From assembly GCA_009691405.1 (NCBI GenBank), contig SICN01000006.1:1-55543 (forward strand): 55,543 nt of DNA, written 5' to 3'. Below, piece by piece: positions 9,100 through 17,779 of the stretch. The notes under the pieces were generated by a model, which did not search any database, was not told the origin of the DNA, and saw nothing but the letters and a program-made list of their open reading frames with translations. How positions within the stretch are numbered: position 1 is the first letter of the stretch; the number at the start of each line of letters is the position of its first letter. The DNA comes from Candidatus Peribacteria bacterium (GTDB lineage Bacteria; Patescibacteriota; Gracilibacteria; Peribacterales; Peribacteraceae). The position numbers and the translations under genes were made by a program.

Positions 9100-9144
9100 C
9101 GTATAGACGCGAAGCGATATACGCGTCACGTGGCGCAGCCGCTT

Positions 9145-12100
9145 TTACAAACGGAAGAACCGCCTTCGCACGAGCCCAATGCCTGCAGCAATCCCTGTGA
9201 TCAGGAAGATCGCAAGTCCGGGTCCCGTTTCGGTAATGGCAGGAGTCGGCACACGCTTGAAGTTGTACATGTCGGGATTTCCCGTCGTTCGCGGAATGCT
9301 CGGTATCACAGCAGCAGTAACCGGATAGGCGGCTCTGCGTTCGAATCTACATGTGAAGTCGCAGCCGTCGTTACTCAGTCCATTGCCATCGTCGCACTCT
9401 TCATTCACTTCCACGATGCGGTCTCCGCAGTAGGGAAGCACGCAGTTACTGAGACAGCGAGTCGTCGGGTAATTGCCGTTTTGTCCTCCGTTGTCACACT
9501 GTTCGCTGGCAGGATCAACAACTCTGTCTCCGCACTGCGGTAGCCTCACCCATCTGCAGAAGACATCGCAGTCGGTGCCCGTTCTACCGTTCGCGCTCCC
9601 GAGATCGCACTGCTCTCCGAGTGCGGCGTTGGTGACTCCATCGCCGCAGATTCCCCTCTCCAGTCTGCACTGGGCATTGCATCCATCGCTGTTTCTCACG
9701 TTTCCATCATCGCACTCTTCGCCAGAGTCGATGCGTCCGTTGCCACATGTCGGGACAACCAGGCGCTGACACGTCGTCGTGCAATTCTGACCGGTCTGAC
9801 CGTTCAATTGTCCGATATCACAGATCTCGCCTGCTTGTGCGATGCCATCTCCGCAGAATGCAACGAGAAGGATCGGTTGAGAAGAAGAAGACGATTGGCT
9901 CGATAGACTTGATGCAGAGCTTGAACGGGAGGATGAGAAAGCAATAAGGAACGCGCTGGAGCTTAGGGATGAGGAGAATGAACTGCTCGAACTCGAGCGA
10001 GAACTGCTGATGGATGATGAAGACGAGAACGAGCTTGAGACACTGGAGGAAGAACTCGACGAGGAACGACTCGAACTTGGGCTACTGGATGAAGATGATG
10101 ACGGAGAACTGGAACTGGACTGGGAACTGCTCGAGGAAGATGAAGGAGAACTTGAGCTTGAAACAGAACTGCTACTGGAAGATGAAGAAGATGACGAGGG
10201 CGAACTGGAACTCGAGACAGAACTACTACTTGAGGAAGAAGATGACGATGAGGAGGAACGAGAGCTGCTTGAGGAATTCCTGCAGCACACGTTCGTCGCG
10301 GAGCATACATCGATGCTGTTACTCGGTGAGCAAGCAAAGAAGTCGACGCACACGGATCCGCTTGGACATGATCTGGTGCTGCTGCTTGATGATTGCGAGC
10401 TTGAACTGCTTGAAGATGAAGACTGAGAACTGGAACTTGAGCTCGAGACTGAGCTGCTTGAGGAGGAAGATGATGAAGAGGAAGATTGCGAACTGGAGCT
10501 TGATTGAGAACTGCTCGAGGATGATGACGAAGAGGAATTTGAACTGCTGCTACTGGATGATCGTGAACTGCTTGAGGAAGAGGAGGATGAGCTCCGTGAT
10601 GAGGAACTTGAGCTACTGCTACTCGAAGAAGACGAACTCGACCTGGAGCTGCTTGATGAAGAACTGCTTCTAGACGAACTTGAACTGCTGGATGAGCCTC
10701 CGGTCGGGCAAGGAGCAGGGCACTGCAACGTGAGATCTTGGCATCTCCAACTACCATTCGGGCAGCAAATAAGTGAGAACGAGCACTGTGGTCTCGTCGC
10801 GTTGCTGCAGATGAGATTTTGAGAACTAGAACTTGAGCTGCTCGACGAAGAGGAGGAAGAGCCATTACTGCCACTGCTTGCAGTTGAGCTGCTGGAACCA
10901 TTACTTCCGCTCGAACACGTGCGGACAAACGGAGCGCAGATCAACTGCACCACCGCATCCATCGCATCGGGATCGGCAGGGAGAGTGGATCCGAATGAGT
11001 CGTACACCACACCGACTGCGACGGTGTTTGGAGGACAACTGAGTTTTTCGAGCGGTGTTCCGTGATGCGTGATGTCGTTTGGAACGCGAGTCTCCGATTC
11101 ACTTGCCGCAATCCCGGTATTCGAAATCGCATTGCAACCGATGCCGATGCCATCCGCGGCATCGATCCTCCCTGCATTGATGATGTCATTCCAGTAGATC
11201 GAAGCCACGGCATTCGGTGCGGTGCACGTCGGCTGCACGAGATCCGTCGGACGCCTTGGATTGCTGTCGATGTCACCGTTTGGGAAATACGAACCTTTGG
11301 GGCCGAGTGTGCCGTTCGGATTGAGTACGCTGCATGCGATCGTGAGACCGTCGGTGCTGTCATTCCCCGCTTCGATGCCGAGGTACGCAATGCTTGCGAG
11401 CTCGGAGCCAGAGGGACAGGTGAAACTCCCTCCCGCAGGTCTTGTCACCGTACTTCCATTCTCATTCGTTTGGCTGTCGATGGTTCTCGGTGTCGCAGTC
11501 GCTGCACCGAGAGTGAGGGTGCAGGAGGAAGTGGATGCCACTTGCCCTCTCAGTGATGATGAAATAGGAGAAGCAGGATCCCCTGTTATCACACGAATGA
11601 TCGCATCGACGACATCTTGAATCATGCCGCTGAGGAAATTCCAGATGTCGCCGATGATCGATGAATCATCACTTGCTCCATATCCAAGTAGGCTGCCGCC
11701 GAGCACCGGTTCCGTCGGACCTGCATTGGCAAGAGTGCCGTTGATATCCGGATCCCAGCACATCCACGTTCGATCCCCGCAGCAATACGCGAAGGAATTC
11801 CCTGTGCAAATCGGTTCGGGACCGGGGCAGTTCACAGACGAGGAAGAGCCATTACTGCCACTGCTTGCAGTTGAGCTGCTGGAACCATTACTTCCGCTCG
11901 ATCCTGTACTCCTGGCTGAACTTACACTCGCGCTTGAATTCGCTGATGAATTGGTCGGACATGACATCGGACAACTCAGGTCCGGATTCCAGCAACTCCA
12001 ACCGCTGCCCGGGCAGCAAAGCGGTTGCGATCCGCTGCCGCAAACGGGAGGATTGCCTGAGCATGCATGAGGATTCGACGACGAGGAAGAAGATGAGGAT

Positions 12101-13503
12101 GAGGAAGAACTCGAGGAAGGCGTGTTGGGGCATGCGCAAGGAAAGAAAGCAGCCGTTGCATTGATATGAGAAATACAACCACCGTCAGTGGCCGTCACCG
12201 TGACAGTGTGCGCTCCTGCGGGAGTCGGAATGTAGCCCGGTGCAATCGGCTGTTTGCAGCCACCTCCCTGCCAAGAATATGCGCCCGCGCCCGAGACAGA
12301 GACATTGATATTGTCATCGACCGTTCCGTTTACATGAATGCATCCGGCAACAGGTGCTGTAAACGTTACGCTTCGCGTGTAACTTCCTCCGATCGGATAC
12401 TGCGAGCAATTGTTCGTTCCCGGGAAATTGCATCCATTCGTGCAATTCGGATGAAGACAAAGAATCGGCCCCCATGTGGTGCTCCAGAGCGATGTCGTGC
12501 AGGAGAGTGCAGAAGAATAGCTGCTGCTCGACGATGAGCTCGAAGAAGATGAAGACGACGAAGAGACGACCGTTCCCTGCAAGCAAAACCATGTGCCATT
12601 GGGACAGCAGTATGGTGAACTTCTGGACGGGCATGACGGTCTCGAACCGAGACAAGCGAGTGATGACGAGGAGCTGGAACTGGAGCTTGAGCTCTTGGAG
12701 GAAGACGAACCGTTCGGAACTCCGCAGCACACTTGTTCCAATCCGCACTCATCTCCGGTGTAGAGCGAAGGACAAATGTAGAAACTGATGCACTGTGTGC
12801 CGGATGGACAGGAAGCGTAACTTCTTGAGGAGGAAGATGAAGAGGAAGAAGATGAACTCTTGGAAGAAGAACTCGAACTTGAACTTGATTTGGAACTGCT
12901 CGATGCAGTTGAGCCGGCTGAGCCTGCAGATCCTGTCGAACCTGTGCTACCGCTCGATCCGACACTTCCAATACTGCCTGTGGAACCTGTTGAACCCGTA
13001 CTTCCGGTACTGCCTGCAGAGCCTGCGCTTCCAACCGATCCTGTGCTCCCCGTTGAGCCCGTGCTGCCTGCCGATGCCGTACAGGTGCTTGTTGCATCCA
13101 GCATCGGATCACGGGGAAGTGGACCGCTGCCATCCGGCACACAACCCCACTGACAGGGACCGACAACGAAGCCGGAACAGAGTGGCAAATTGCCGGGGAC
13201 GTTACTTGCTCCGCAGAGCGTCGAAGCATTCGGAGTGGGACCGCAAGAACCGAGGCATGGATTGCACGCACTTCCGGTACTGCCGAGGTAACCGACAGTC
13301 GGTGTGCATATTCCCGACGGACAATTTGAAGGAATGGACCAGCCCATCGAAGAAAACCCCCCGCACCAGCCATCTACGCACACATTGATTGCACCTCGAA
13401 GCGACAAATCTTTAAAGATATTCGTTTGCACAATCACGATGCTCATCACAATTCCCAAAGCTATGCCAATACCGAGCCTTGAAAGAGACAAGTTGAAGCG
13501 CAT
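9145..13503 (-). CDS. Giant (1452 aa) Ser-rich, Cys-module surface protein with C-terminal TETGPG-TM-RRR anchor
   Basis: N-terminal TM; (GSx)n and poly-Ser tracts; repeated CCpxGxWxC modules; DUF4215/Myxo-type CGDGxxxxxEECDDGN repeats; C-terminus AITETGPGLAIFLITGIAAGIGLVRRRFFRL. Confidence 0.9.
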   Translation of the reverse strand: MRFNLSLSRLGIGIALGIVMSIVIVQTNIFKDLSLRGAINVCVDGWCGGFSSMGWSIPSNCPSGICTPTVGYLGSTGSACNPCLGSCGPTPNASTLCGASNVPGNLPLCSGFVVGPCQWGCVPDGSGPLPRDPMLDATSTCTASAGSTGSTGSTGSVGSAGSAGSTGSTGSTGSTGSIGSVGSSGSTGSTGSAGSAGSTASSSSKSSSSSSSSSKSSSSSSSSSSSRSYASCPSGTQCISFYICPSLYTGDECGLEQVCCGVPNGSSSSKSSSSSSSSSSSLACLGSRPSCPSRSSPYCCPNGTWFCLQGTVVSSSSSSSSSSSSSSSYSSALSCTTSLWSTTWGPILCLHPNCTNGCNFPGTNNCSQYPIGGSYTRSVTFTAPVAGCIHVNGTVDDNINVSVSGAGAYSWQGGGCKQPIAPGYIPTPAGAHTVTVTATDGGCISHINATAAFFPCACPNTPSSSSSSSSSSSSSSNPHACSGNPPVCGSGSQPLCCPGSGWSCWNPDLSCPMSCPTNSSANSSASVSSARSTGSSGSNGSSSSTASSGSNGSSSSVNCPGPEPICTGNSFAYCCGDRTWMCWDPDINGTLANAGPTEPVLGGSLLGYGASDDSSIIGDIWNFLSGMIQDVVDAIIRVITGDPASPISSSLRGQVASTSSCTLTLGAATATPRTIDSQTNENGSTVTRPAGGSFTCPSGSELASIAYLGIEAGNDSTDGLTIACSVLNPNGTLGPKGSYFPNGDIDSNPRRPTDLVQPTCTAPNAVASIYWNDIINAGRIDAADGIGIGCNAISNTGIAASESETRVPNDITHHGTPLEKLSCPPNTVAVGVVYDSFGSTLPADPDAMDAVVQLICAPFVRTCSSGSNGSSSSTASSGSNGSSSSSSSSSSSSSQNLICSNATRPQCSFSLICCPNGSWRCQDLTLQCPAPCPTGGSSSSSSSSRSSSSSSSSRSSSSSSSSSSSSSSSRSSSSSSSSSSRSSSSSSSNSSSSSSSSSSQSSSSSQSSSSSSSSSSSSVSSSSSSSQSSSSSSSSSQSSSSSTRSCPSGSVCVDFFACSPSNSIDVCSATNVCCRNSSSSSRSSSSSSSSSSSSSVSSSSSPSSSSSSSSSSSVSSSSSPSSSSSSSQSSSSSPSSSSSSSPSSSRSSSSSSSSVSSSFSSSSSISSSRSSSSSSFSSSLSSSAFLIAFSSSRSSSASSLSSQSSSSSQPILLVAFCGDGIAQAGEICDIGQLNGQTGQNCTTTCQRLVVPTCGNGRIDSGEECDDGNVRNSDGCNAQCRLERGICGDGVTNAALGEQCDLGSANGRTGTDCDVFCRWVRLPQCGDRVVDPASEQCDNGGQNGNYPTTRCLSNCVLPYCGDRIVEVNEECDDGNGLSNDGCDFTCRFERRAAYPVTAAVIPSIPRTTGNPDMYNFKRVPTPAITETGPGLAIFLITGIAAGIGLVRRRFFRL
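10853..10914 (-). repeat. 62-bp exact direct repeat, copy 1 (inside Ser-rich gene)
   Basis: gaggaagagccattactgccactgcttgcagttgagctgctggaaccattacttccgctcga, identical to 11840..11901. Confidence 0.9.
11840..11901 (-). repeat. 62-bp exact direct repeat, copy 2
   Basis: Identical to 10853..10914; encodes SSGSNGSSSSTASSGSNGSSS-type linker. Confidence 0.9.
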
Positions 13504-13629
13504 GAAGGGGCAGCTTGAATTATGGCTTACTCAAGCAGCGTCTACAAGCTTGCACTTTCGCTCAGTCCTTTACTTTTTTGACTCTTAGGATCTGCATATT
13601 TTCGCGCTGAAAATGATCAGATTTCCGTG

Positions 13630-13989
13630 TCAATCACACACGTATTGTCCGAGGACATTCGGACAAATCCATTTTCCTTTGCAGCAGCGTTCCTGACCTG
13701 CGATGCACTGCCCGGGGAACGGATTGATCGTTTTCCCGCAGTCATTCGTCGGGTCGGGATTGACGACGACCGAACTGCTTGGAGACAGCCCGATGCCGAA
13801 AAAATTCTTCAGAAGCTCCGTGATCGAAATCGAAGGCTCGGATGACTGGGAGGATGTCACCATTCCGCGAAGTGCTGAGGAATCTATTTGCCTGTTCCGG
13901 ATGCTGATCAAAAGTACTGCCATCGCCAACATCACGACCAGGACGGTGAAAGCCAGATGCCCACTGTTGAAAATGAAATGACGCTTCAT
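13630..13989 (-). CDS. Small secreted/anchored Cys-rich protein (119 aa)
   Basis: N-terminal TM then SSALRGMVTSS; C-terminal CGKTINPFPGQCIAGQERCCKGKWICPNVLGQYVC resembles the CC-x-W-x-C modules of the neighbouring 1452-aa protein. Confidence 0.75.
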   Translation of the reverse strand: MKRHFIFNSGHLAFTVLVVMLAMAVLLISIRNRQIDSSALRGMVTSSQSSEPSISITELLKNFFGIGLSPSSSVVVNPDPTNDCGKTINPFPGQCIAGQERCCKGKWICPNVLGQYVCD

Positions 13990-14001
13990 AAAGAGAAGTA
14001 A

Positions 14002-16176
14002 TCAGAAGCCGAAGAACCTGCGAAACATCTCAACGAACGCAGCCATTGCAGAAGTTTCTGCTGTGATGACCGAAGGTGTGGGAGGTGGGGAAACAAATGC
14101 TAACGTGATGTCGGGTAGCGTGAAGGTAGGCATGACGAGAACGAGAGCAGCTGGAACAGGAGGACCACCAAAGGGAGGATCGCAGAGAGGAGCATAGGAC
14201 GGATGCTGGCAAAGCCACTGCAAGTCGGCAGGCGGATGTATTGTACAGTGAGGTTTAGGATAGGAAGTCAGGCAGTAATAGTACTCTTCTGTCGTTGTTC
14301 CATCTTCTGCATCGTCGGTGTCTCCATTCAACGGCGCACTGTTATCGCAGTCGATTGTTCGACCGGACGGAACAGCCGTACACACAGCTCCGCCACACGT
14401 GTTGTCCTTGCACTTTGTCCTCATATCGTTGAGAAGTGCTTGCTGTGCCGCACAGGATTCAACTGGAGTAAAAGCAACAGGGATGGGAGCGGGAGGAGCG
14501 GGGATAGGCGGTGCATAGCCCGGGTAGCCGGTAGCAACAGTGCATTGGATTGCTCCGCAATTGGAGCTGCAACCGAATCTCGAGATGCATCCTCCTGTAT
14601 GCGGCGCGACACAATCCGCATTTGTGGTGCACACGAATCCATCTGCACATCGTTTGCCGATATCGCAATTTTCGATTCCGTCCATTACTCCGTTACCGCA
14701 ATCAGGCAGATGACAAGATGCATTGCATCCATCCGAATTGATGGAGTTTCCATCATCGCATTGCTCATTGCCGTGTGAAGGCGGCGGCGGATGACCCGCG
14801 GGAAGCGCGAATGGACCGGCAGGTGGAGCGTTGTCAATCACGCCGTCTTGGCACTTTGCCCATTTGCAGTTTATTCGACAGAGGGAATTCGGATTGTTGT
14901 TGTTCGACGAGCCGCTGCCCAGGTCGCACTCTTCTCCTGTGTCCACGATTGCGTCGCCACAGATCGGCAACTTGCAATCCGGTCTGCAAGCATCAGGATT
15001 GTTTGAGTTCGACGATCCATCATCACATTGCTCAGACGGTCGAGATGACGGTGAGGGTGGAGGTGCAGTATCGGTGATACCGTCGCCGCACTTTGCCCAC
15101 TGACAACTTGTGCGACAGGCACGGTTGGGAATGTCTGCGTTATTTGCCAAACCGTTGTCGCATTGTTCGGCCGGTGCTGGAGAAGTTTGGACGATGCTGT
15201 CGCCGCAGCTCACTGCTCCGCAAGGTGCTATTCCGTTGCAATCAATATCGGCGCAGTTTGCAAGCCCGTCTCCGTCGTCATCCTTCGGAGTTGTATCGTC
15301 GTTCAAGTTATTGCAGTTTGTTTCGAACGTATGACAGATGCCTCCGCTGACATTGACGCATACGCTGTCCATTCCAGCACTCGAAGCTGCACACTGGAGC
15401 GTACTGCCAAGGCACCCTGTCACATCTGCACAATCGGCATTGCCGTCGCCATCATTATCGTCACCGTCACTGCAATTTGTTTCCGGAACGCAAAAGGGAT
15501 CCGTGCTGATCGGACATGTCATTCCAAGATAATGATTGGTTGGTGCAGTTGCACATGTTGCAGGATCCGTAATCGTGCACGTACCGCTATTGCAGCATGC
15601 TCCTCCCGATGGAACGCAATTCGGATCACTTGATGCCGCGGCTGTGCACGTCGTAGAGACATGGAAAGTAGCAGGAGCGCCACCGCAAGCAGCAGAAGTC
15701 ACGCCATCGGTGCAATTATTGTTGCAGCAAGCACCTGTCGGAGCAGGATTGCAGAAGCCGATGCTGGATTGTGCTGCGGTACAATCAGCAATTCCCGGGA
15801 AAGCCGTTCCTCCCGGTGCACTAAATGCTGTCGGACAGTTTGTCTGGAGTGCCATCGTGCATCCGGAGATCCCAGCTATATCACAGCATGGAACTGGTAG
15901 TGGTGGTGGAGATGCAGCCGAGCCCGTTGATCCTACGATTGAGGATGGTACTGTGCACGATCCACAATCTGCAGCACAACTAAGGCAAGTTTCGTTTATA
16001 TCGCACGTTCCGTCATTATTGCAAAATGGAATGCACTCCGGATTCGATGGCGGACAAAGTGTACCTCTCAGCAATCGACCATCTTGGAAAAGCGATTCTT
16101 TTGCTGTCATTGCGATGACAGAAAGCAGTACAATCAGTGTGAAGCCGATGACGCGAATCCTGGAGGAGGAGATCAC
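14002..16176 (-). CDS. Cys-rich repeat surface protein (724 aa)
   Basis: N-terminal TM; several CGDGIVD...EQCDDGNSINSDGCNASC repeats (DUF4215/Myxo-type); GACCNNNC motifs. Confidence 0.85.
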   Translation of the reverse strand: MISSSRIRVIGFTLIVLLSVIAMTAKESLFQDGRLLRGTLCPPSNPECIPFCNNDGTCDINETCLSCAADCGSCTVPSSIVGSTGSAASPPPLPVPCCDIAGISGCTMALQTNCPTAFSAPGGTAFPGIADCTAAQSSIGFCNPAPTGACCNNNCTDGVTSAACGGAPATFHVSTTCTAAASSDPNCVPSGGACCNSGTCTITDPATCATAPTNHYLGMTCPISTDPFCVPETNCSDGDDNDGDGNADCADVTGCLGSTLQCAASSAGMDSVCVNVSGGICHTFETNCNNLNDDTTPKDDDGDGLANCADIDCNGIAPCGAVSCGDSIVQTSPAPAEQCDNGLANNADIPNRACRTSCQWAKCGDGITDTAPPPSPSSRPSEQCDDGSSNSNNPDACRPDCKLPICGDAIVDTGEECDLGSGSSNNNNPNSLCRINCKWAKCQDGVIDNAPPAGPFALPAGHPPPPSHGNEQCDDGNSINSDGCNASCHLPDCGNGVMDGIENCDIGKRCADGFVCTTNADCVAPHTGGCISRFGCSSNCGAIQCTVATGYPGYAPPIPAPPAPIPVAFTPVESCAAQQALLNDMRTKCKDNTCGGAVCTAVPSGRTIDCDNSAPLNGDTDDAEDGTTTEEYYYCLTSYPKPHCTIHPPADLQWLCQHPSYAPLCDPPFGGPPVPAALVLVMPTFTLPDITLAFVSPPPTPSVITAETSAMAAFVEMFRRFFGF

Positions 16177-16240
16177 AGCATGATCATACTATCACAACTG
16201 TTGCTTTGGAATTCCAATCTTTTGTTTTACACTGAAAGCG

Positions 16241-17758
16241 ATGTCTCAGAAGCTCTCTCCCGGCGGACAGAAGAAGTTGCATGTGTGGCTGTACGCGAGT
16301 TTCGTGCTCGTGACGTCGTTCTTCACCTATATGTATCGGTTCGATTTTCCGCCAAACCCATTTTGGGATGAGCCGTATCACATCGCGTCCGCACAGAAAT
16401 ATTTGAGCGGAGTCTACTTCATGGAACAGCATCCGCCACTCGGGAAGCTCTTCATCGCGTTCGGCGAGAAGGTCGTCCACGGCAATGAAAAGAACGATCA
16501 GTTCATCAACACAGATTATGCCGCCAATATCCCGCAAGGATTCAATTTTGCCGGTTACAGATTATTTCCGTCGCTCTTCGCATGGCTGACGGCGAGCGTC
16601 CTGTTCTTCATCTTCCTCTTTATCACAGGAAGCAATCCCCTCTCCGCACTCCTTTCCTTCCTCTATGTCTTCGACAATGCGCAGATCGTCCACAGCAGAG
16701 GTGCAATGGTTGACAGCACGCTCACTTTTTTCGGAATGCTCTGCGTTCTCTTGTTTCTTCATCTGCAGCGCAGAGATAAGAGCTCAAATCTCAATGCTCA
16801 CTGCATGCTCTCGATTTTTCTTGGTGTTTGCTTCGCACTTGCCGTGACAACAAAGGTTGTGGCGCTGATCTTCATTCTTCTTTTTCCGCTCATCGCCTCT
16901 CGCCTGTATCCGAATTGGAAGAAAATTTCTCTCTTTTGCATCCTAAGCTCGGTTTCCTTTTTCATCACATACTGTTCGGTCTGGCAGATTCATTTCTCGA
17001 ATGGCACCAGGATCGTCACCGAGCTTGCCGACTCCGGATACTATCAGGCGTCCGAGCAGTACAAGAGCATTCTCGCGACCCATGGGCAAAACTCGCTCTC
17101 TTCTTTTCCCGTGATGCTTCGTGATCATCTCAAGTTCGTGAAGCACTACAATGTCGGCGTGCCGAGGCTCGATCTCTGCAAGAAGGATGAAAACGGAAGC
17201 CCGTCGTACTTTTGGCCGTTCGGAGCACGCTCGATCAATTACCGTTGGGAGCAATCAAACGAGAACGAGTATCGTTATCTGTATTTGCAGAGCAATCCTG
17301 TTGCTTGGGGACTCGGTCTTCTCGGCGTCATTTTCACTGTGATTCTTTTAGTCGGCGCTTGCCTCTTTAATGCTCTGGAAAAGTTGCGACATCCTTTCCT
17401 GCTTCTGACATTTCTCGGATTCTACTGTTCGTACATGCTTGCAATCAGCCGCATCACGCGTGTCATGTACCTCTATCATTACTTCTTGCCACTTCTCTTC
17501 AGCTTTATACTCTTCGCGCTTGTTGTCGCTAATATACAGCGCATTGGTCGCTTCGTCGTAAATGATGATCGGCGTATCGTTTCGATGACGGTGCTCGGGC
17601 TCCTTATCTTCGGCGCTTTCCAGTTCTATCGTCCACTCAGTTACTACGAGCCGATTACCGACAAGGCATTCAGTCGGCGAGCAATTCTGCAGCTTTGGGA
17701 GCTGACCTGTGTTCGTTGCCAAAAATTGAGTTGGTTTGTTGTTCCTGCACCGAAGTGA
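16241..17758 (+). CDS. PMT/GT39-type membrane glycosyltransferase
   Basis: FPPNPFWDEPYHIASAQKYLSGVYFMEQHPPLGKLFIAFGEKV (PMT-type DE and HPP motifs) with multiple TM helices. Confidence 0.8.
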   Translation: MSQKLSPGGQKKLHVWLYASFVLVTSFFTYMYRFDFPPNPFWDEPYHIASAQKYLSGVYFMEQHPPLGKLFIAFGEKVVHGNEKNDQFINTDYAANIPQGFNFAGYRLFPSLFAWLTASVLFFIFLFITGSNPLSALLSFLYVFDNAQIVHSRGAMVDSTLTFFGMLCVLLFLHLQRRDKSSNLNAHCMLSIFLGVCFALAVTTKVVALIFILLFPLIASRLYPNWKKISLFCILSSVSFFITYCSVWQIHFSNGTRIVTELADSGYYQASEQYKSILATHGQNSLSSFPVMLRDHLKFVKHYNVGVPRLDLCKKDENGSPSYFWPFGARSINYRWEQSNENEYRYLYLQSNPVAWGLGLLGVIFTVILLVGACLFNALEKLRHPFLLLTFLGFYCSYMLAISRITRVMYLYHYFLPLLFSFILFALVVANIQRIGRFVVNDDRRIVSMTVLGLLIFGAFQFYRPLSYYEPITDKAFSRRAILQLWELTCVRCQKLSWFVVPAPK

Positions 17759-17779
17759 AAATTCGTGTACAGTCTTTTC

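Noticed and set aside
10010-10673. Long plus-strand ORFs rich in Glu/Leu/Asp (MDDEDENELETLEEELDEE...) and Met/Asn/Cys
   Set aside because: Antisense shadows of the poly-Ser coding tracts of the minus-strand 1452-aa gene; the composition is fully explained by reverse-complemented Ser codons.
9963-10928. 321-aa minus-strand ORF in an alternative frame (RAQVPVLSLHLQAVQARN...)
   Set aside because: Out-of-frame reading of the Ser-rich gene; no start context or recognisable domain.
12900-13085. Possible CRISPR-like array in the (GSx)n region
   Set aside because: Repeats are short codon-level repeats within a coding frame with no spacer structure.
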